Numbered from the stretch's first letter, positions 6,308 through 14,683 are shown. The stretch is 64,000 bases of DNA from Candidatus Gastranaerophilales bacterium (GCA_944324365.1 CALUWA010000001.1:62001-126000); one strand, 5' to 3'. A program made the numbers and translations. The notes: generated by a model from the sequence alone, not told the origin.

Positions 6308-8606
6308 ATGCTTGGAACATCTTAAAGTTTCGTTCTACGTTTTTGTCTATTACAGATTTAATTGAATCATATTCTGTTTGCAGTGAACTGTGTTCGGTAT
6401 CAATATTTTTTAATTCGAGGTCATATTGTTTATCTTTTGCTTCAATTTTATTCATTTCTTTGTTATATTTTGCTTCTGCTACAGTGACATCTACATCAAC
6501 TGTACTTTCAGTAATGCTTGCACAGTTCGAATACATTGTAGAAATCCAGTCATTTGATGAGTTTACCTGTTCCATATGTACAAGTCCGCTTTCAAATGCA
6601 AATTGCAGCCATTCTGAGCTGTCTTTAAGATTTGTCGGGATTTCTTTATATCCTTCTTGCATTCTTTCATACAGGTTTTGATACCATTGTGCTTTTGCAT
6701 CAGCATTTTCATCAGGATTGTTTTCGTCAATCCAGGTATAATTAGGTTCTCCGTAGTGTTCAATCATACAATCAATAAGAAATACATCTTTTATTGCCTG
6801 ATAGCTTACTGGATAGTCATTCCCGCCTATATTTATTACAGTTACCGGAGTTGTGGTTGTAGGGAAGGTATAAGGGTTATAGTGCGTTTTATCCACATCC
6901 GTACTTGTTTCTGTGTATGTAATTTCATTTCCGTCCGCATCTGTATATGAATATTCAAAATCCAATGACGGGTACATATGGTTTTGTGATAATACCCAGC
7001 TTGGATCATCGAGGTAATCATAATAGTCTTCTGAAATAGCAGAGCCATTTGTGTCGCCATAGATGAATATGGCAAGATTTCTTGCAGCTTCTTTGTAAGC
7101 TTCATATTTTGCATAAGCATCTGTACCTGCAGTATCTCTGAATATGCTTTCATCAAGGTTTGCGTAGGCATTGTTCTTGAAGTATTCATACATCTGCTTT
7201 AATGAATTATTGACATCATCCTGTTCAACTAATATACTTGAAGAAATAATGCATGGATCACTGGATATAATTACTTGTTCAAGAGGTTGTTCTCCAGTAT
7301 AGTTTTCTTTTTGACTTTCTGTGACATATTTAACATATGTATCGCTTATACCATCGTCATCTGTATCTATGAAGGCATCATAGTCACTGATATCACTTTC
7401 ATACATATACAACTGTTCATAAGTATAGTTTTCTTCATCCATCGCAATTTGATTGACTGCAGTCGTGTTAGGCGGATATGGAGTAGTGTATACCCATTTC
7501 ATTTCATCCCCGACTAAAACGTATTCTCCACCGACAGCTCCGGTAATCTCATTATCTGAAACATAGATTGTTGAAAGATCTAAACTATTATCTATGTAAT
7601 CGACAATATTACCGTCTGAGTCAATTTTTGCATACCCGTATGTTTGTGGGTTTTTCTCATATGAAGTTACAGTTGAGCCAACAAGGCTTTGATTAGAAGC
7701 ATCATATAAACCTTTTATTGCATCAACAAAAGTATCACCAAAATCTTTATTGTATTTTAGCAGGTCATCTTTGCCGTCTGCAGTGTCAGCACCGGTAATA
7801 TCAATACCCAATTGTGCCATCAATTGTTTCATATAGTCACGGTATGTACCAACATCAAAGCTATTACCAGCACTATTTAATTCTTCATATAAATCTTCAA
7901 AGTTTTTTCCGCCGGCTGTAAGCTTGAATGTTTCTCCTCTAGTACCTGCATCACGGACAAATATTTGATTTTCACCATCCATGAACTTATTCATTTCTTC
8001 TTTGATACTTGTTTTATATGCATCTTTAGCTAATCTGTATTCATTTACCAGTTCATTGTATGTAGCATACTCTGCAGAATTTAGTGATGCATCATATCCG
8101 TAGTGTTCTATACCGTTCGCATCAGTCAATCCTTCATAAATTGCCTGCATATCGCCCATTGTAACACCAAGATCCTGCCATACACCGTAATCATCGTAAT
8201 AGCCTACGGTATCAAGTTTATTTTCTTCAAAATATGTTGTATCTTTAGTAAGACCATACATTCCTAAAAAGTCTTCAAGGTTGTTTGATTTTTCAAAATT
8301 TGCAGCGTCTGTTGCTGAAACAAGTATTTCGCCGGCATTGTTAACAATGCCGTACTGATCATTATATGAACTATAAGCTGTTAATGAGTTAAAAGTTAAA
8401 TCCTGATATTGTTCATTACCTACTGTATCGTAGTTAGTAAACATTAATTGGGTTTGATTTAAGGCAGCAATGTACTCATCACTGACTCTTGCACTGTCAG
8501 TGGTAAGACGCATTTTTGCATTATTAATCAATTGCGCTCTCAGTTCGTTATCTGACATACGAGAGGTAATTGATAATAATCTAGCTTGTGATGCTGCCAT
8601 TCCCAT
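6306..8606 (-). CDS. Large protein with helical ends and variable middle (surface or secreted, inferred)
   Basis: The 766-residue protein starts MGMAASQARLLSITSRMSDN and continues as a long helical N-terminus (to about residue 60). The centre is rich in Asp, Tyr, Asn and Thr and has calcium-loop-like segments (DTDDDGISDTY near residue 415; DADGNEITYT near 560; DSDGNIVDY). The end (about 705-766) is a coiled coil finishing NVERNFKMFQA. Helical termini flanking a variable middle are the layout of flagellin, hook-associated and some type III secretion filament proteins, but there is no direct homology I can name and no signal peptide. The ribosome binding site is weak (AAAGGA, 14 nt upstream). 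Function unknown. Confidence 0.75.
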   Translation of the reverse strand: MGMAASQARLLSITSRMSDNELRAQLINNAKMRLTTDSARVSDEYIAALNQTQLMFTNYDTVGNEQYQDLTFNSLTAYSSYNDQYGIVNNAGEILVSATDAANFEKSNNLEDFLGMYGLTKDTTYFEENKLDTVGYYDDYGVWQDLGVTMGDMQAIYEGLTDANGIEHYGYDASLNSAEYATYNELVNEYRLAKDAYKTSIKEEMNKFMDGENQIFVRDAGTRGETFKLTAGGKNFEDLYEELNSAGNSFDVGTYRDYMKQLMAQLGIDITGADTADGKDDLLKYNKDFGDTFVDAIKGLYDASNQSLVGSTVTSYEKNPQTYGYAKIDSDGNIVDYIDNSLDLSTIYVSDNEITGAVGGEYVLVGDEMKWVYTTPYPPNTTAVNQIAMDEENYTYEQLYMYESDISDYDAFIDTDDDGISDTYVKYVTESQKENYTGEQPLEQVIISSDPCIISSSILVEQDDVNNSLKQMYEYFKNNAYANLDESIFRDTAGTDAYAKYEAYKEAARNLAIFIYGDTNGSAISEDYYDYLDDPSWVLSQNHMYPSLDFEYSYTDADGNEITYTETSTDVDKTHYNPYTFPTTTTPVTVINIGGNDYPVSYQAIKDVFLIDCMIEHYGEPNYTWIDENNPDENADAKAQWYQNLYERMQEGYKEIPTNLKDSSEWLQFAFESGLVHMEQVNSSNDWISTMYSNCASITESTVDVDVTVAEAKYNKEMNKIEAKDKQYDLELKNIDTEHSSLQTEYDSIKSVIDKNVERNFKMFQA

Positions 8607-8729
8607 AGTATGCGCTTTTTCCTTTCGCTTTCGTTACGTTTCAGTTAACGGCTTATTTTTTGCTATTCTTTAATATTTCGACCATTTTGTTACATAATGT
8701 TACATTTATAATATTGCACTCTTGCGCTA

Positions 8730-8757
8730 TTCAAAACTCATTAATCTGTTATATAAT
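8730..8757 (+). promoter_or_regulatory. Promoter abutting the peptide-ABC ATPase start
   Basis: -35-like TTCAAA (8730-8735) and -10 TATAAT (8752-8757) with 16-bp spacing. The ATG at 8764 is 6 nt beyond the -10 box and no ribosome binding site exists, so the transcript is probably leaderless. Confidence 0.6.
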
Positions 8758-8763
8758 CTATTT

Positions 8764-9723
8764 ATGAAAATTTTGAATGTTGATAAACTTAATCTGGGTT
8801 TCGATTGTGAGGACGGATTTTGGCAGGCTCTTTGGGATGTGTCATTTTCTCTTGAACGTGGGAAAATACATGCACTTGTCGGGGAATCCGGCTGCGGCAA
8901 GACTATCAGCGCGATGAGTATTCTGGGGCTTTTGCCTAAAAAAGCAAAAATTACCTCCGGTATTATTACTTTTGAAGATGAGAATTTGTTGAAACTTAGC
9001 GGCAAATCAATGCAGCATATTCGAGGGAAAAAAATTGCACTTATTCCGCAGGATCCTATGACTTCTTTAAATCCTTTGTTTACGATAGGTTATCAGCTTC
9101 TTGAAGTTATAAAAATTCATCAGTCTTTAAGTGGGGAACCTGCTCATAAAAAAGCAATTGAAGCATTAGAGGCGGTTCAGATACCTTGTGCGGAAGAAAG
9201 ATTGAAATCTTATCCTCATGAGCTTTCGGGCGGAATGAAGCAGCGTGCAATAATTGCTATGGCACTTGCATGTAATGCGGAAGTTTTGATAGCAGATGAG
9301 CCTACCACTGCGCTTGATGTGACAATTCAGGCGCAAATAATGGATTTAATTAATAAAATTAAGTCAGAATGTAATACGGCAGTGTTATTAATTACTCATG
9401 ATTTAGCATTAGTACGTGAATATGCAGATGTTGTTTCAGTAATGTATGCAGGTAGGATTGTAGAATGCGCTCCGGCCGGGAAATTCTTCAAAAGCCCTCG
9501 TCATCCTTACTCAATCGCCCTTTTAAATTCTATTCCCGAAAACAGGGGCAAAATCTTGGAAACTGTTAACGGCCAGCCTCCTTCTATCAGGCAGGATATT
9601 TCCGGATGTCGTTTCCATCCAAGGTGTAAGAATGTTATGGATATTTGTTCAAAAGAGGTTCCGGCGCTTTTGGATATAGCTTCAGGACACTTATGTGCTT
9701 GTTTTCTTAATAGTAATAATTAA
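8764..9723 (+). CDS. Oligopeptide/dipeptide ABC transporter ATP-binding protein (DppD/OppD type)
   Basis: The protein has a complete ABC ATPase core: Walker A GESGCGKT at residues 40-47, Q-loop IPQDP, signature LSGGMKQR, Walker B VLIADEPTTALDV, and the H-loop ITHDL. The C-terminal extension SGCRFHPRCKNVMDIC is the oligopeptide/dipeptide-transporter C-terminal domain. Start chosen at 8764 (MKILNV, 319 residues) because the upstream frame overlaps the promoter. No permease or binding-protein gene lies nearby, so this ATPase is an orphan here and its partners must be elsewhere. Confidence 0.9.
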   Translation: MKILNVDKLNLGFDCEDGFWQALWDVSFSLERGKIHALVGESGCGKTISAMSILGLLPKKAKITSGIITFEDENLLKLSGKSMQHIRGKKIALIPQDPMTSLNPLFTIGYQLLEVIKIHQSLSGEPAHKKAIEALEAVQIPCAEERLKSYPHELSGGMKQRAIIAMALACNAEVLIADEPTTALDVTIQAQIMDLINKIKSECNTAVLLITHDLALVREYADVVSVMYAGRIVECAPAGKFFKSPRHPYSIALLNSIPENRGKILETVNGQPPSIRQDISGCRFHPRCKNVMDICSKEVPALLDIASGHLCACFLNSNN

Positions 9724-9844
9724 GTTTTCTTTACAATTGTAATAAATATATACAATATCTCTTAAAAAAATGTTACAATTATAGTATAAGATCTTTGGTT
9801 GGATGCATGTTTTGGCATAGGCTTGTTTCGCGTAAAGGATTTAT

Positions 9845-10261
9845 ATGAAATATTTGTATGTATTGTTATTAATAATAATTTTGCTGCTGCTTGGTATTGG
9901 CAGTACCGCGCCTATGAAAAAGTTAAAATGCATAGATAATACCTGCTATATATTAGAGAAAAATTATTGGAATAAAAAACCAAAAATTAAACAAAAATTT
10001 TATAAAAGCCAAATTAGGTATGTAGACATAGAAACTCAGGAAGGGGTAGATTATCTTGTTTTGAAAACATATACAGAGGATATTTACTTAAAATTTGTGC
10101 ATACGACAAAAACGATGTTTAAAAGTAAAGCAAAATTAAAAACTGATATGAATTTGTTTTTCGTAAATTTAGTAAATTCTGATAAAGATGTGGATACTCC
10201 TTGGCAGCGAGATTTAGGTTCTATTCAGATTTATATGTTTGGAAAGCCTCTTTTTCAATAA
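9845..10261 (+). CDS. Small membrane-anchored protein, unknown
   Basis: The 138-residue protein has an N-terminal hydrophobic helix (MKYLYVLLLIIILLLLGIG, residues 1-19) followed by a basic, beta-rich soluble part with two Cys (residues 30-34: CIDNTC). AAAGGA precedes the ATG by about 7 bp. The helix could be a signal anchor or uncleaved signal peptide facing the periplasm, where the two nearby Cys might form a disulfide (inference). I do not recognise the family. Confidence 0.6.
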   Translation: MKYLYVLLLIIILLLLGIGSTAPMKKLKCIDNTCYILEKNYWNKKPKIKQKFYKSQIRYVDIETQEGVDYLVLKTYTEDIYLKFVHTTKTMFKSKAKLKTDMNLFFVNLVNSDKDVDTPWQRDLGSIQIYMFGKPLFQ

Positions 10262-10271
10262 GTCTGAACTC

Positions 10272-10300
10272 TTGACATTTAATATATTTTAAGGTAACTT
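10272..10300 (+). promoter_or_regulatory. Probable promoter for tRNA-Leu(TAG)/tRNA-Ala
   Basis: -35 TTGACA (10272-10277) is followed after 17 bp by TAACTT (10295-10300). It lies about 60 bp upstream of the tRNA-Leu gene. A second TTGACA at 10351 is too close to the tRNA to serve. Confidence 0.5.
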
Positions 10301-10362
10301 GGAATCTGCGGGCAGTAACATTATGCTGTTTGCTTGAGATTTGACAATTGAATATGGCATGT

Positions 10363-10441
10363 GGGCATGTGGTGGAATGGTAGACACGCTAGTCTTAGGA
10401 ACTAGTGCGAAAGCATGGGAGTTCGAGTCTCTTCATGCCCA
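10363..10441 (+). tRNA. tRNA-Leu(TAG)
   Basis: The acceptor stem GGGCATG pairs with CATGCCC, the anticodon loop CTTAGGA gives anticodon TAG, the variable arm is of class II type, and the T-loop is GTTCGAGT. The discriminator is A at 10441 and CCA is not encoded, so it needs the CCA-adding enzyme found at 20,821. The first 8 nt are preceded by a direct duplicate (GGCATGTG twice). Confidence 0.93.
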
Positions 10442-10447
10442 AACTTT

Positions 10448-10476
10448 AAAAATGAGCCTTAAGGGCTCATTTTTTA
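10448..10476 (+). terminator. Terminator between the two tRNAs
   Basis: ATGAGCC pairs with GGGCTCAT across TTAA and is followed by six T. The hairpin separates tRNA-Leu(TAG) from tRNA-Ala, so the latter needs either readthrough or its own start. Confidence 0.85.
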
Positions 10477-10485
10477 TAACAAATC

Positions 10486-10558
10486 GGGGCGTTAGCGCAG
10501 TTGGTAGCGCACGACACTGGCAGTGTCGGGGTCAGGGGTTCGAATCCCCTACGCTCCA
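10486..10558 (+). tRNA. tRNA-Ala(GGC)
   Basis: Acceptor GGGGCGT pairs with ACGCTCC and shows the G3:U70 wobble pair that defines alanine tRNAs. The anticodon loop CTGGCAG gives anticodon GGC. CCA is not encoded. A second, split copy of its T-arm and 3' end follows at 10,639-10,757. Confidence 0.95.
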
Positions 10559-10562
10559 GTAA

Positions 10563-10596
10563 TAAAAAAGGACTACTTTAGGTAGTCCTTTTTTAT
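10563..10596 (+). terminator. Terminator after tRNA-Ala
   Basis: AAAAAAGGACTAC pairs with GTAGTCCTTTTTT across TTTAG. The inverted repeat is near perfect and could act in both directions. Confidence 0.9.
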
Positions 10597-10638
10597 TACT
10601 AAGATTGTGAAGTTGGAACCCATACAAGACGAAGTCTT

Positions 10639-10757
10639 GTCAGGGGTTCGAGCGGGAGCGAGCTGAGGCTGGAGCCGATTTGTAAGGGTTGAAAACCCAC
10701 TACAAATCGCGTAATTGCCGTTAAACGCGAGCGACCAAGACACTCCCCTACGCTCCA
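10639..10757 (+). repeat. Split copy of the tRNA-Ala 3' tail with a 92-bp structured insert
   Basis: GTCAGGGGTTCGA (10639-10651) and TCCCCTACGCTCCA (10744-10757) are the two halves of the tRNA-Ala T-arm and 3' end, broken within the T-loop. The 92 bases between them contain a strong nested hairpin: GATTTGTA with TACAAATC outside and GGGTT with AACCC inside. An additional ACAAGAC/GTCTTGT hairpin precedes it. The start TTCGAGCG and the GATTT/AAATC-GCG hairpin resemble the tRNA-Leu tail units at 841-1,302. No gene is seen here. Confidence 0.75.
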
Positions 10758-10856
10758 TATTTGTAATTTATTATTAGACAAGGAATAAGTATTATTATCT
10801 TGAATTTATTTTGTTAATTTACCCATTGGAAATAGAAACTTAGCCCGCTGGTGGTA

Positions 10857-10885
10857 TTGCGTTTTTATAAAAAAACTGTTATACT
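10857..10885 (+). promoter_or_regulatory. Promoter of the structured RNA
   Basis: -35 TTGCGT (10857-10862) and -10 TATACT (10880-10885) with exactly 17 bp between them. The start is predicted at about 10,892, at the outer stem of the RNA. Confidence 0.7.
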
Positions 10886-10891
10886 GTTAGT

Positions 10892-11069
10892 GCTCTATGC
10901 GGGTGTTCAATTTTGTTCCTACATTTATTTTAATAGGGAGAGTTGACTCTCACAGGTACTGAAGTATACCCACCGATTTTTTAATCGCCAGTGGGAAACG
11001 GATTTACCAAGGCGCTCACCCACCTGCGAGCCTAGCAGGTAACAAAATCACATCCCTTAGAGCTTTTTT
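10892..11069 (+). ncRNA. Structured non-coding RNA of about 180 nt, family not assigned
   Basis: The transcript would begin GTGCTCT and end AGAGC plus six T, so its ends pair. Inside, ATTTTGTT pairs with AACAAAAT, enclosing a series of hairpins: GAGAGTTGACTCTC, GGTACT with AGTATACC, CGATT with AATCG, GTGGG with CCCAC, and ACCTGC with GCAGGT. No ORF of note is present. Own promoter, about 180-nt length, closed ends and a T-run suit a stand-alone RNA such as 6S or a raiA-motif-like RNA; a leader of the downstream tad genes is the alternative. I cannot decide from sequence alone. Confidence 0.65.
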
Positions 11070-11086
11070 ATAATCTAAGGAATTAT

Positions 11087-12280
11087 ATGGCTGATAATAT
11101 CTCTGCAATTATTGTTACAAAAAATAGTTCATTAAGGCAGCTTTTGGACTCTTATCTGCAGGAGATTGGCTGCTTCGATATTTTGGATGATTTTGAAAAT
11201 AGTTCCGAACTTTACAATACAATGTCCTCGTTGGCTAAAGTACTTTTGATTGTTGATTTTGAAAGTGTACCGGATTTTCTTATTGGAAAATACGCGCAGG
11301 ATATTCCGGGCTGCAAGATAATGGTTATAAAAGAAAGTCCTGATGTTGATTTTATCGTAAGAACTGTTCGTGCCGGAGCCAAAGAAATACTGTCTTATCC
11401 TTTGATAAAGAGTGAATTTGTCGAGTCCGTAAATAACTTGAAAATCAGATTTAATGATGATTTACAAACGCAAAATAAGTGTAAAACAATAACTGTGTTT
11501 TCCAACAAAGGCGGAATCGGAAAAACTTCGATTGCTGCGAATTTGGCATTGGAGCTTGCCAAAATTACAAAAGAAAATGTTGCTCTTGTGGATCTAAATT
11601 TTCAGCTTGGAGATATTACAACTTTTTTAGATATAAAACCTTCGTTTGATATATCTTATATGCTGAAAAATCTTGATACTGTAAATAAGGATTTTCTTTT
11701 AAGCACGATGGAGCAATATAAAAATACAAGTTTGTATGTGCTGGCAGATCCTCCTTATTTCAGGCAGGCAGAGAATATTTCGCCTAAGCAGGTTGCGAAG
11801 CTTTTTGAGATTTTAAAAGAAAGCTTTTCGTATATCATTGTGGACACGGATTCCCATTTTGATGCCAAAACCGTGACGGTCCTTGATTACTCGGATATGA
11901 TATTTTTAGTTACGATTGTTAACCTTCCTGCACTCCGTAACTGTCAAAGGTGTTTGGATTTATTTAATAAACTCGGCTATGACGATGCAAAAGTGCAAAT
12001 TCTTATTAACCGGTATATGGAAAATGATGAAATAAGTCTTGAAGAGGTGGAAAATCTGCTTAAAAAACGTGTGTATTGGAAAATTCCTAATAATTATTTT
12101 GCTATGATGGCATCAATTAATAAGGGTATTTTACTTTCGGATTTGAACCAAAATTCAAATGTAGCTGTTAGTTTTAAAGAACTTGCAATATATGTTGCTG
12201 ACAGTGTTTTTAGAAATAGTTTGATAAAAAAGTTTTCTTCTGATAATATAAGCAGGTTAGATCAGATTTTCAGGAGTTAG
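11087..12280 (+). CDS. TadZ/CpaE-like receiver-ParA ATPase
   Basis: The 397-residue protein has an N-terminal receiver-like domain (about 1-125, LLIVDFESVPDF) and a C-terminal MinD/ParA ATPase with the deviant Walker A NKGGIGKTS at about 139-147 and a downstream VDLNFQLGDITTFLD switch. This is the architecture of TadZ/CpaE, which places Flp/Tad pilus machinery at the cell pole. AAGGA precedes the ATG. The next gene starts 2 bp after the stop. No tadB, tadC, pilin, secretin or prepilin peptidase gene is in the window. Confidence 0.85.
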   Translation: MADNISAIIVTKNSSLRQLLDSYLQEIGCFDILDDFENSSELYNTMSSLAKVLLIVDFESVPDFLIGKYAQDIPGCKIMVIKESPDVDFIVRTVRAGAKEILSYPLIKSEFVESVNNLKIRFNDDLQTQNKCKTITVFSNKGGIGKTSIAANLALELAKITKENVALVDLNFQLGDITTFLDIKPSFDISYMLKNLDTVNKDFLLSTMEQYKNTSLYVLADPPYFRQAENISPKQVAKLFEILKESFSYIIVDTDSHFDAKTVTVLDYSDMIFLVTIVNLPALRNCQRCLDLFNKLGYDDAKVQILINRYMENDEISLEEVENLLKKRVYWKIPNNYFAMMASINKGILLSDLNQNSNVAVSFKELAIYVADSVFRNSLIKKFSSDNISRLDQIFRS

Positions 12281-12282
12281 TT

Positions 12283-13572
12283 TTGACATTAAAAGAACGG
12301 TTAAAAAAGTTTGATTTGCTCCCTGTTGTCGAAAATACGACAGAAGATGTTTTGTCGCCGGAAATTCTTTCTTTGTGCAAGACATTATCGAAAGAACTGT
12401 CTTCGAAAATTGCGGCAATTCCTGTTTGGTTTGACTATACGCAGGATGAGCAAAGGGAACTTATTCTGAACTTTCTGACAGCTAAGCTGAGCGATTATGA
12501 AGCTCAAAGAAAACTTTCTGAGGCTGAAAAGGATAAGATATCTTCGTATTTTATCAATTCTGTATATGGCTTTGGGGCGCTTGATTATCTACTTGCCCAA
12601 AAAGAAGTTAAGTCAATTTTTATTAAATCAAGTGACAATATTTTGATAAATCTGAACGGCGATATTGTAAAATCTGATGTAACTATTGATAAAAAGCATC
12701 TGCAATTTTTAATAAACCGCCTTAAAGAATATTCAAATCAAGATTGTTCCGTAATAAATTTTAGATTTAACAATCTTTCTGTAACTATAGTTTTAGAACC
12801 GGTATGCAATCCGCAGTTAGTTTTGAAGAAGATTTCGGATATAAAATTTAATTATGAATTTTTAGAAAAGAGTCAGATCTTGAATGCTGATATTGCTAAT
12901 TTTTTTAAAGCAGCTTTTAGTTTAGGGAAACATTTTTTGATTTCTGCATCGTCCGGAGTTGGTAAGACTGCGTTGTTGAATGCTTTTATAAATGAAACCG
13001 AAGAAAATGTTTCGAAGGTTGTTTTTGAAAACGGTAATTTTATAATATCTGATTGTGAGCATTATAATATTGAAAATTTAACTTTAAGCGAGCGTATAAA
13101 ATTGATAAATGCAGTTGTCGCATCTAAACCAAAAAATATATTTTCGGATTTAAATGAAATTTTGTTTAATCTGGAACTGGCTGACAGGCTGCCTCAGAAT
13201 ACTGGTTTTGCGGCCTGTATTACGGCGGAATCTCCTGCGGATGCAATTAATTTCTTTACATTAGCACAAACTGCTAATTATAAATGCAGTGATAAGTATG
13301 CTAAAGTGAAGTTTACAAAGTACTTTGATTATATTATTCAGCTTGAAAAATCAGAAAATTTCTTTGTTATAAAAAATATTTTTGAAGTTACGACTAATGG
13401 TGCGGGGACTCCTGAACTTTCAGAGCGTCTTTCGTTTTCCGCGGGAGAATATAAGTATGATTTCCCGGCAGCCCAGGTAATCGTTCCGCCGGCCAACGCA
13501 GATCCGGTGGAGGAGCAGAAACAAGAACCTCCTGCAAAGAAACATTCATTTAAAGCCAGATTTAGTGATTAG
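12283..13572 (+). CDS. Degenerate TadA/CpaF-like secretion ATPase
   Basis: The 429-residue protein starts with TTG at 12283, set by AGGAG 8 bp upstream and 2 bp from the previous stop. It follows the TadA/CpaF layout: N-terminal linker, a domain like the CpaF all-beta region, and a Walker A GVGKTALLNAF near residue 225. The Asp box, the GExRGxE Walker B and the His box of secretion ATPases are not recognisable (the corresponding part reads NEILFNLELADRLP). It therefore may bind but not hydrolyse ATP in the usual way (inference). A Pro-rich tail ends the protein. Its 3' end overlaps the convergent gene by 11 bp. Confidence 0.75.
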   Translation: MTLKERLKKFDLLPVVENTTEDVLSPEILSLCKTLSKELSSKIAAIPVWFDYTQDEQRELILNFLTAKLSDYEAQRKLSEAEKDKISSYFINSVYGFGALDYLLAQKEVKSIFIKSSDNILINLNGDIVKSDVTIDKKHLQFLINRLKEYSNQDCSVINFRFNNLSVTIVLEPVCNPQLVLKKISDIKFNYEFLEKSQILNADIANFFKAAFSLGKHFLISASSGVGKTALLNAFINETEENVSKVVFENGNFIISDCEHYNIENLTLSERIKLINAVVASKPKNIFSDLNEILFNLELADRLPQNTGFAACITAESPADAINFFTLAQTANYKCSDKYAKVKFTKYFDYIIQLEKSENFFVIKNIFEVTTNGAGTPELSERLSFSAGEYKYDFPAAQVIVPPANADPVEEQKQEPPAKKHSFKARFSD

Positions 13573-14665
13573 TTATAATCACTTTTTGGTCTATTTTTAT
13601 CAGATTTGCAAACTCATTAAGGTCTTTTGACGGATTTTCGGAATTTGCTGCGAGTATAAATATTTCTTCACCGCTGGAGAGCATAGTATCTCCCGCAAAT
13701 TTAATATCCTGGTAGTAGATGTTTATATTTTCTCTTTTTGGGATAGTGATTTCCTTGTTAATCTCTGATTTATTAATTTTGACAGGCAGGGTTGCACTGA
13801 GTCCGGATTTATATTCAGGTAAACTTCCGGTTATTAAAATGTCAAGGAAATCATTTTTGAGGTGATTTAAAACAGCTGTAATTTCTGCGGTTTTTACGCT
13901 TATTCCGTAGCTTATTACGCACCAGCAGTTTTCTGTCCAGATAAGGTTTGATGTTATAAATCCGTTGAAGCCGGCATTTTCCAGCTTTAGTGCATATTCC
14001 AGTTTGCATAAATATACATTCAGTTTAAGTTTTTGGTTTGCATTCAGGTTAACCGGGCAGTAAGTGAAGCTTTCATCATCCGCAGTCGGTTGAAAGTGAA
14101 TTATATTATCAGCACAAACGTATGTAATGATAGCAATCTTGCTGCCCTCCAGGTATTCTTCCGTAAAATATTCTTTGTCCTGAATGTTGTTTATAACGTT
14201 GTTTTTTTCGAATTTTGAGCGGACTATGTTAGTACAATTATCTCCTTTGCAAAAGCCGTTTACTTTGATTACCTGCGGAAATAGGTTTGATTTATCAGAT
14301 AAGTTCGGAACATTGTTTATTCCGTATTTGTCCATAAATTTTTTGCAAAAGAGTTTAGATTTTTCTAATTGCGAAAATTGTTTGTTAACCCCAATTGGGG
14401 CTATACCGGCTTTATTAAATATGTCAGCTGCTCCGGAGCATAGGATTTTTTCATCAAGGATAATAACAAGATTAATTCCGAGTCCGGCAGCCTCTTGCGC
14501 TATCGCTTTTAAATTCTTGCCTTTTGGTTGAAATAATTTTGCATCAGGAATTTTAAAATCCCGCATGGTGTAGAGGGTATCTGTCAGTGGTGATTGCGAT
14601 ATTGCCAATGCTGCAGCGTGTTCTCGAGCACTGCTGCCGTATATCAGTATATTGATATTTTTCAT
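13562..14665 (-). CDS. PurD-like ATP-grasp protein, probably catalytically altered
   Basis: The N-terminus ILIYGSSAREHAAALAISQSP corresponds to the PurD start (GSGGREHALAWKLAQSP), and AGIAPIGVNKQFSQLEKSK corresponds to the PurD segment ahead of the ATP-grasp fold. Length is 367 residues against about 420-430 for PurD. The glycine-rich loop and the C-terminal N-x-R-x-GDPE metal-binding motif of PurD are absent (here CWCVISYGISVKTAE). Start taken at 14665 because AGGAG precedes it; the longer frame from 14683 lacks one. It sits 18 bp after birA on the same strand. Role unknown; a non-catalytic paralogue is the likeliest reading. Confidence 0.65.
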   Translation of the reverse strand: MKNINILIYGSSAREHAAALAISQSPLTDTLYTMRDFKIPDAKLFQPKGKNLKAIAQEAAGLGINLVIILDEKILCSGAADIFNKAGIAPIGVNKQFSQLEKSKLFCKKFMDKYGINNVPNLSDKSNLFPQVIKVNGFCKGDNCTNIVRSKFEKNNVINNIQDKEYFTEEYLEGSKIAIITYVCADNIIHFQPTADDESFTYCPVNLNANQKLKLNVYLCKLEYALKLENAGFNGFITSNLIWTENCWCVISYGISVKTAEITAVLNHLKNDFLDILITGSLPEYKSGLSATLPVKINKSEINKEITIPKRENINIYYQDIKFAGDTMLSSGEEIFILAANSENPSKDLNEFANLIKIDQKVIITNH

Positions 14666-14683
14666 TTTTTCTCCTGTTTGCAC

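Noticed and set aside
10573-10781. Minus-strand frames over the tRNA-Ala tail region
   Set aside because: They consist of the terminator and split tRNA-tail sequence, have no ribosome binding site, and overlap structured RNA elements.
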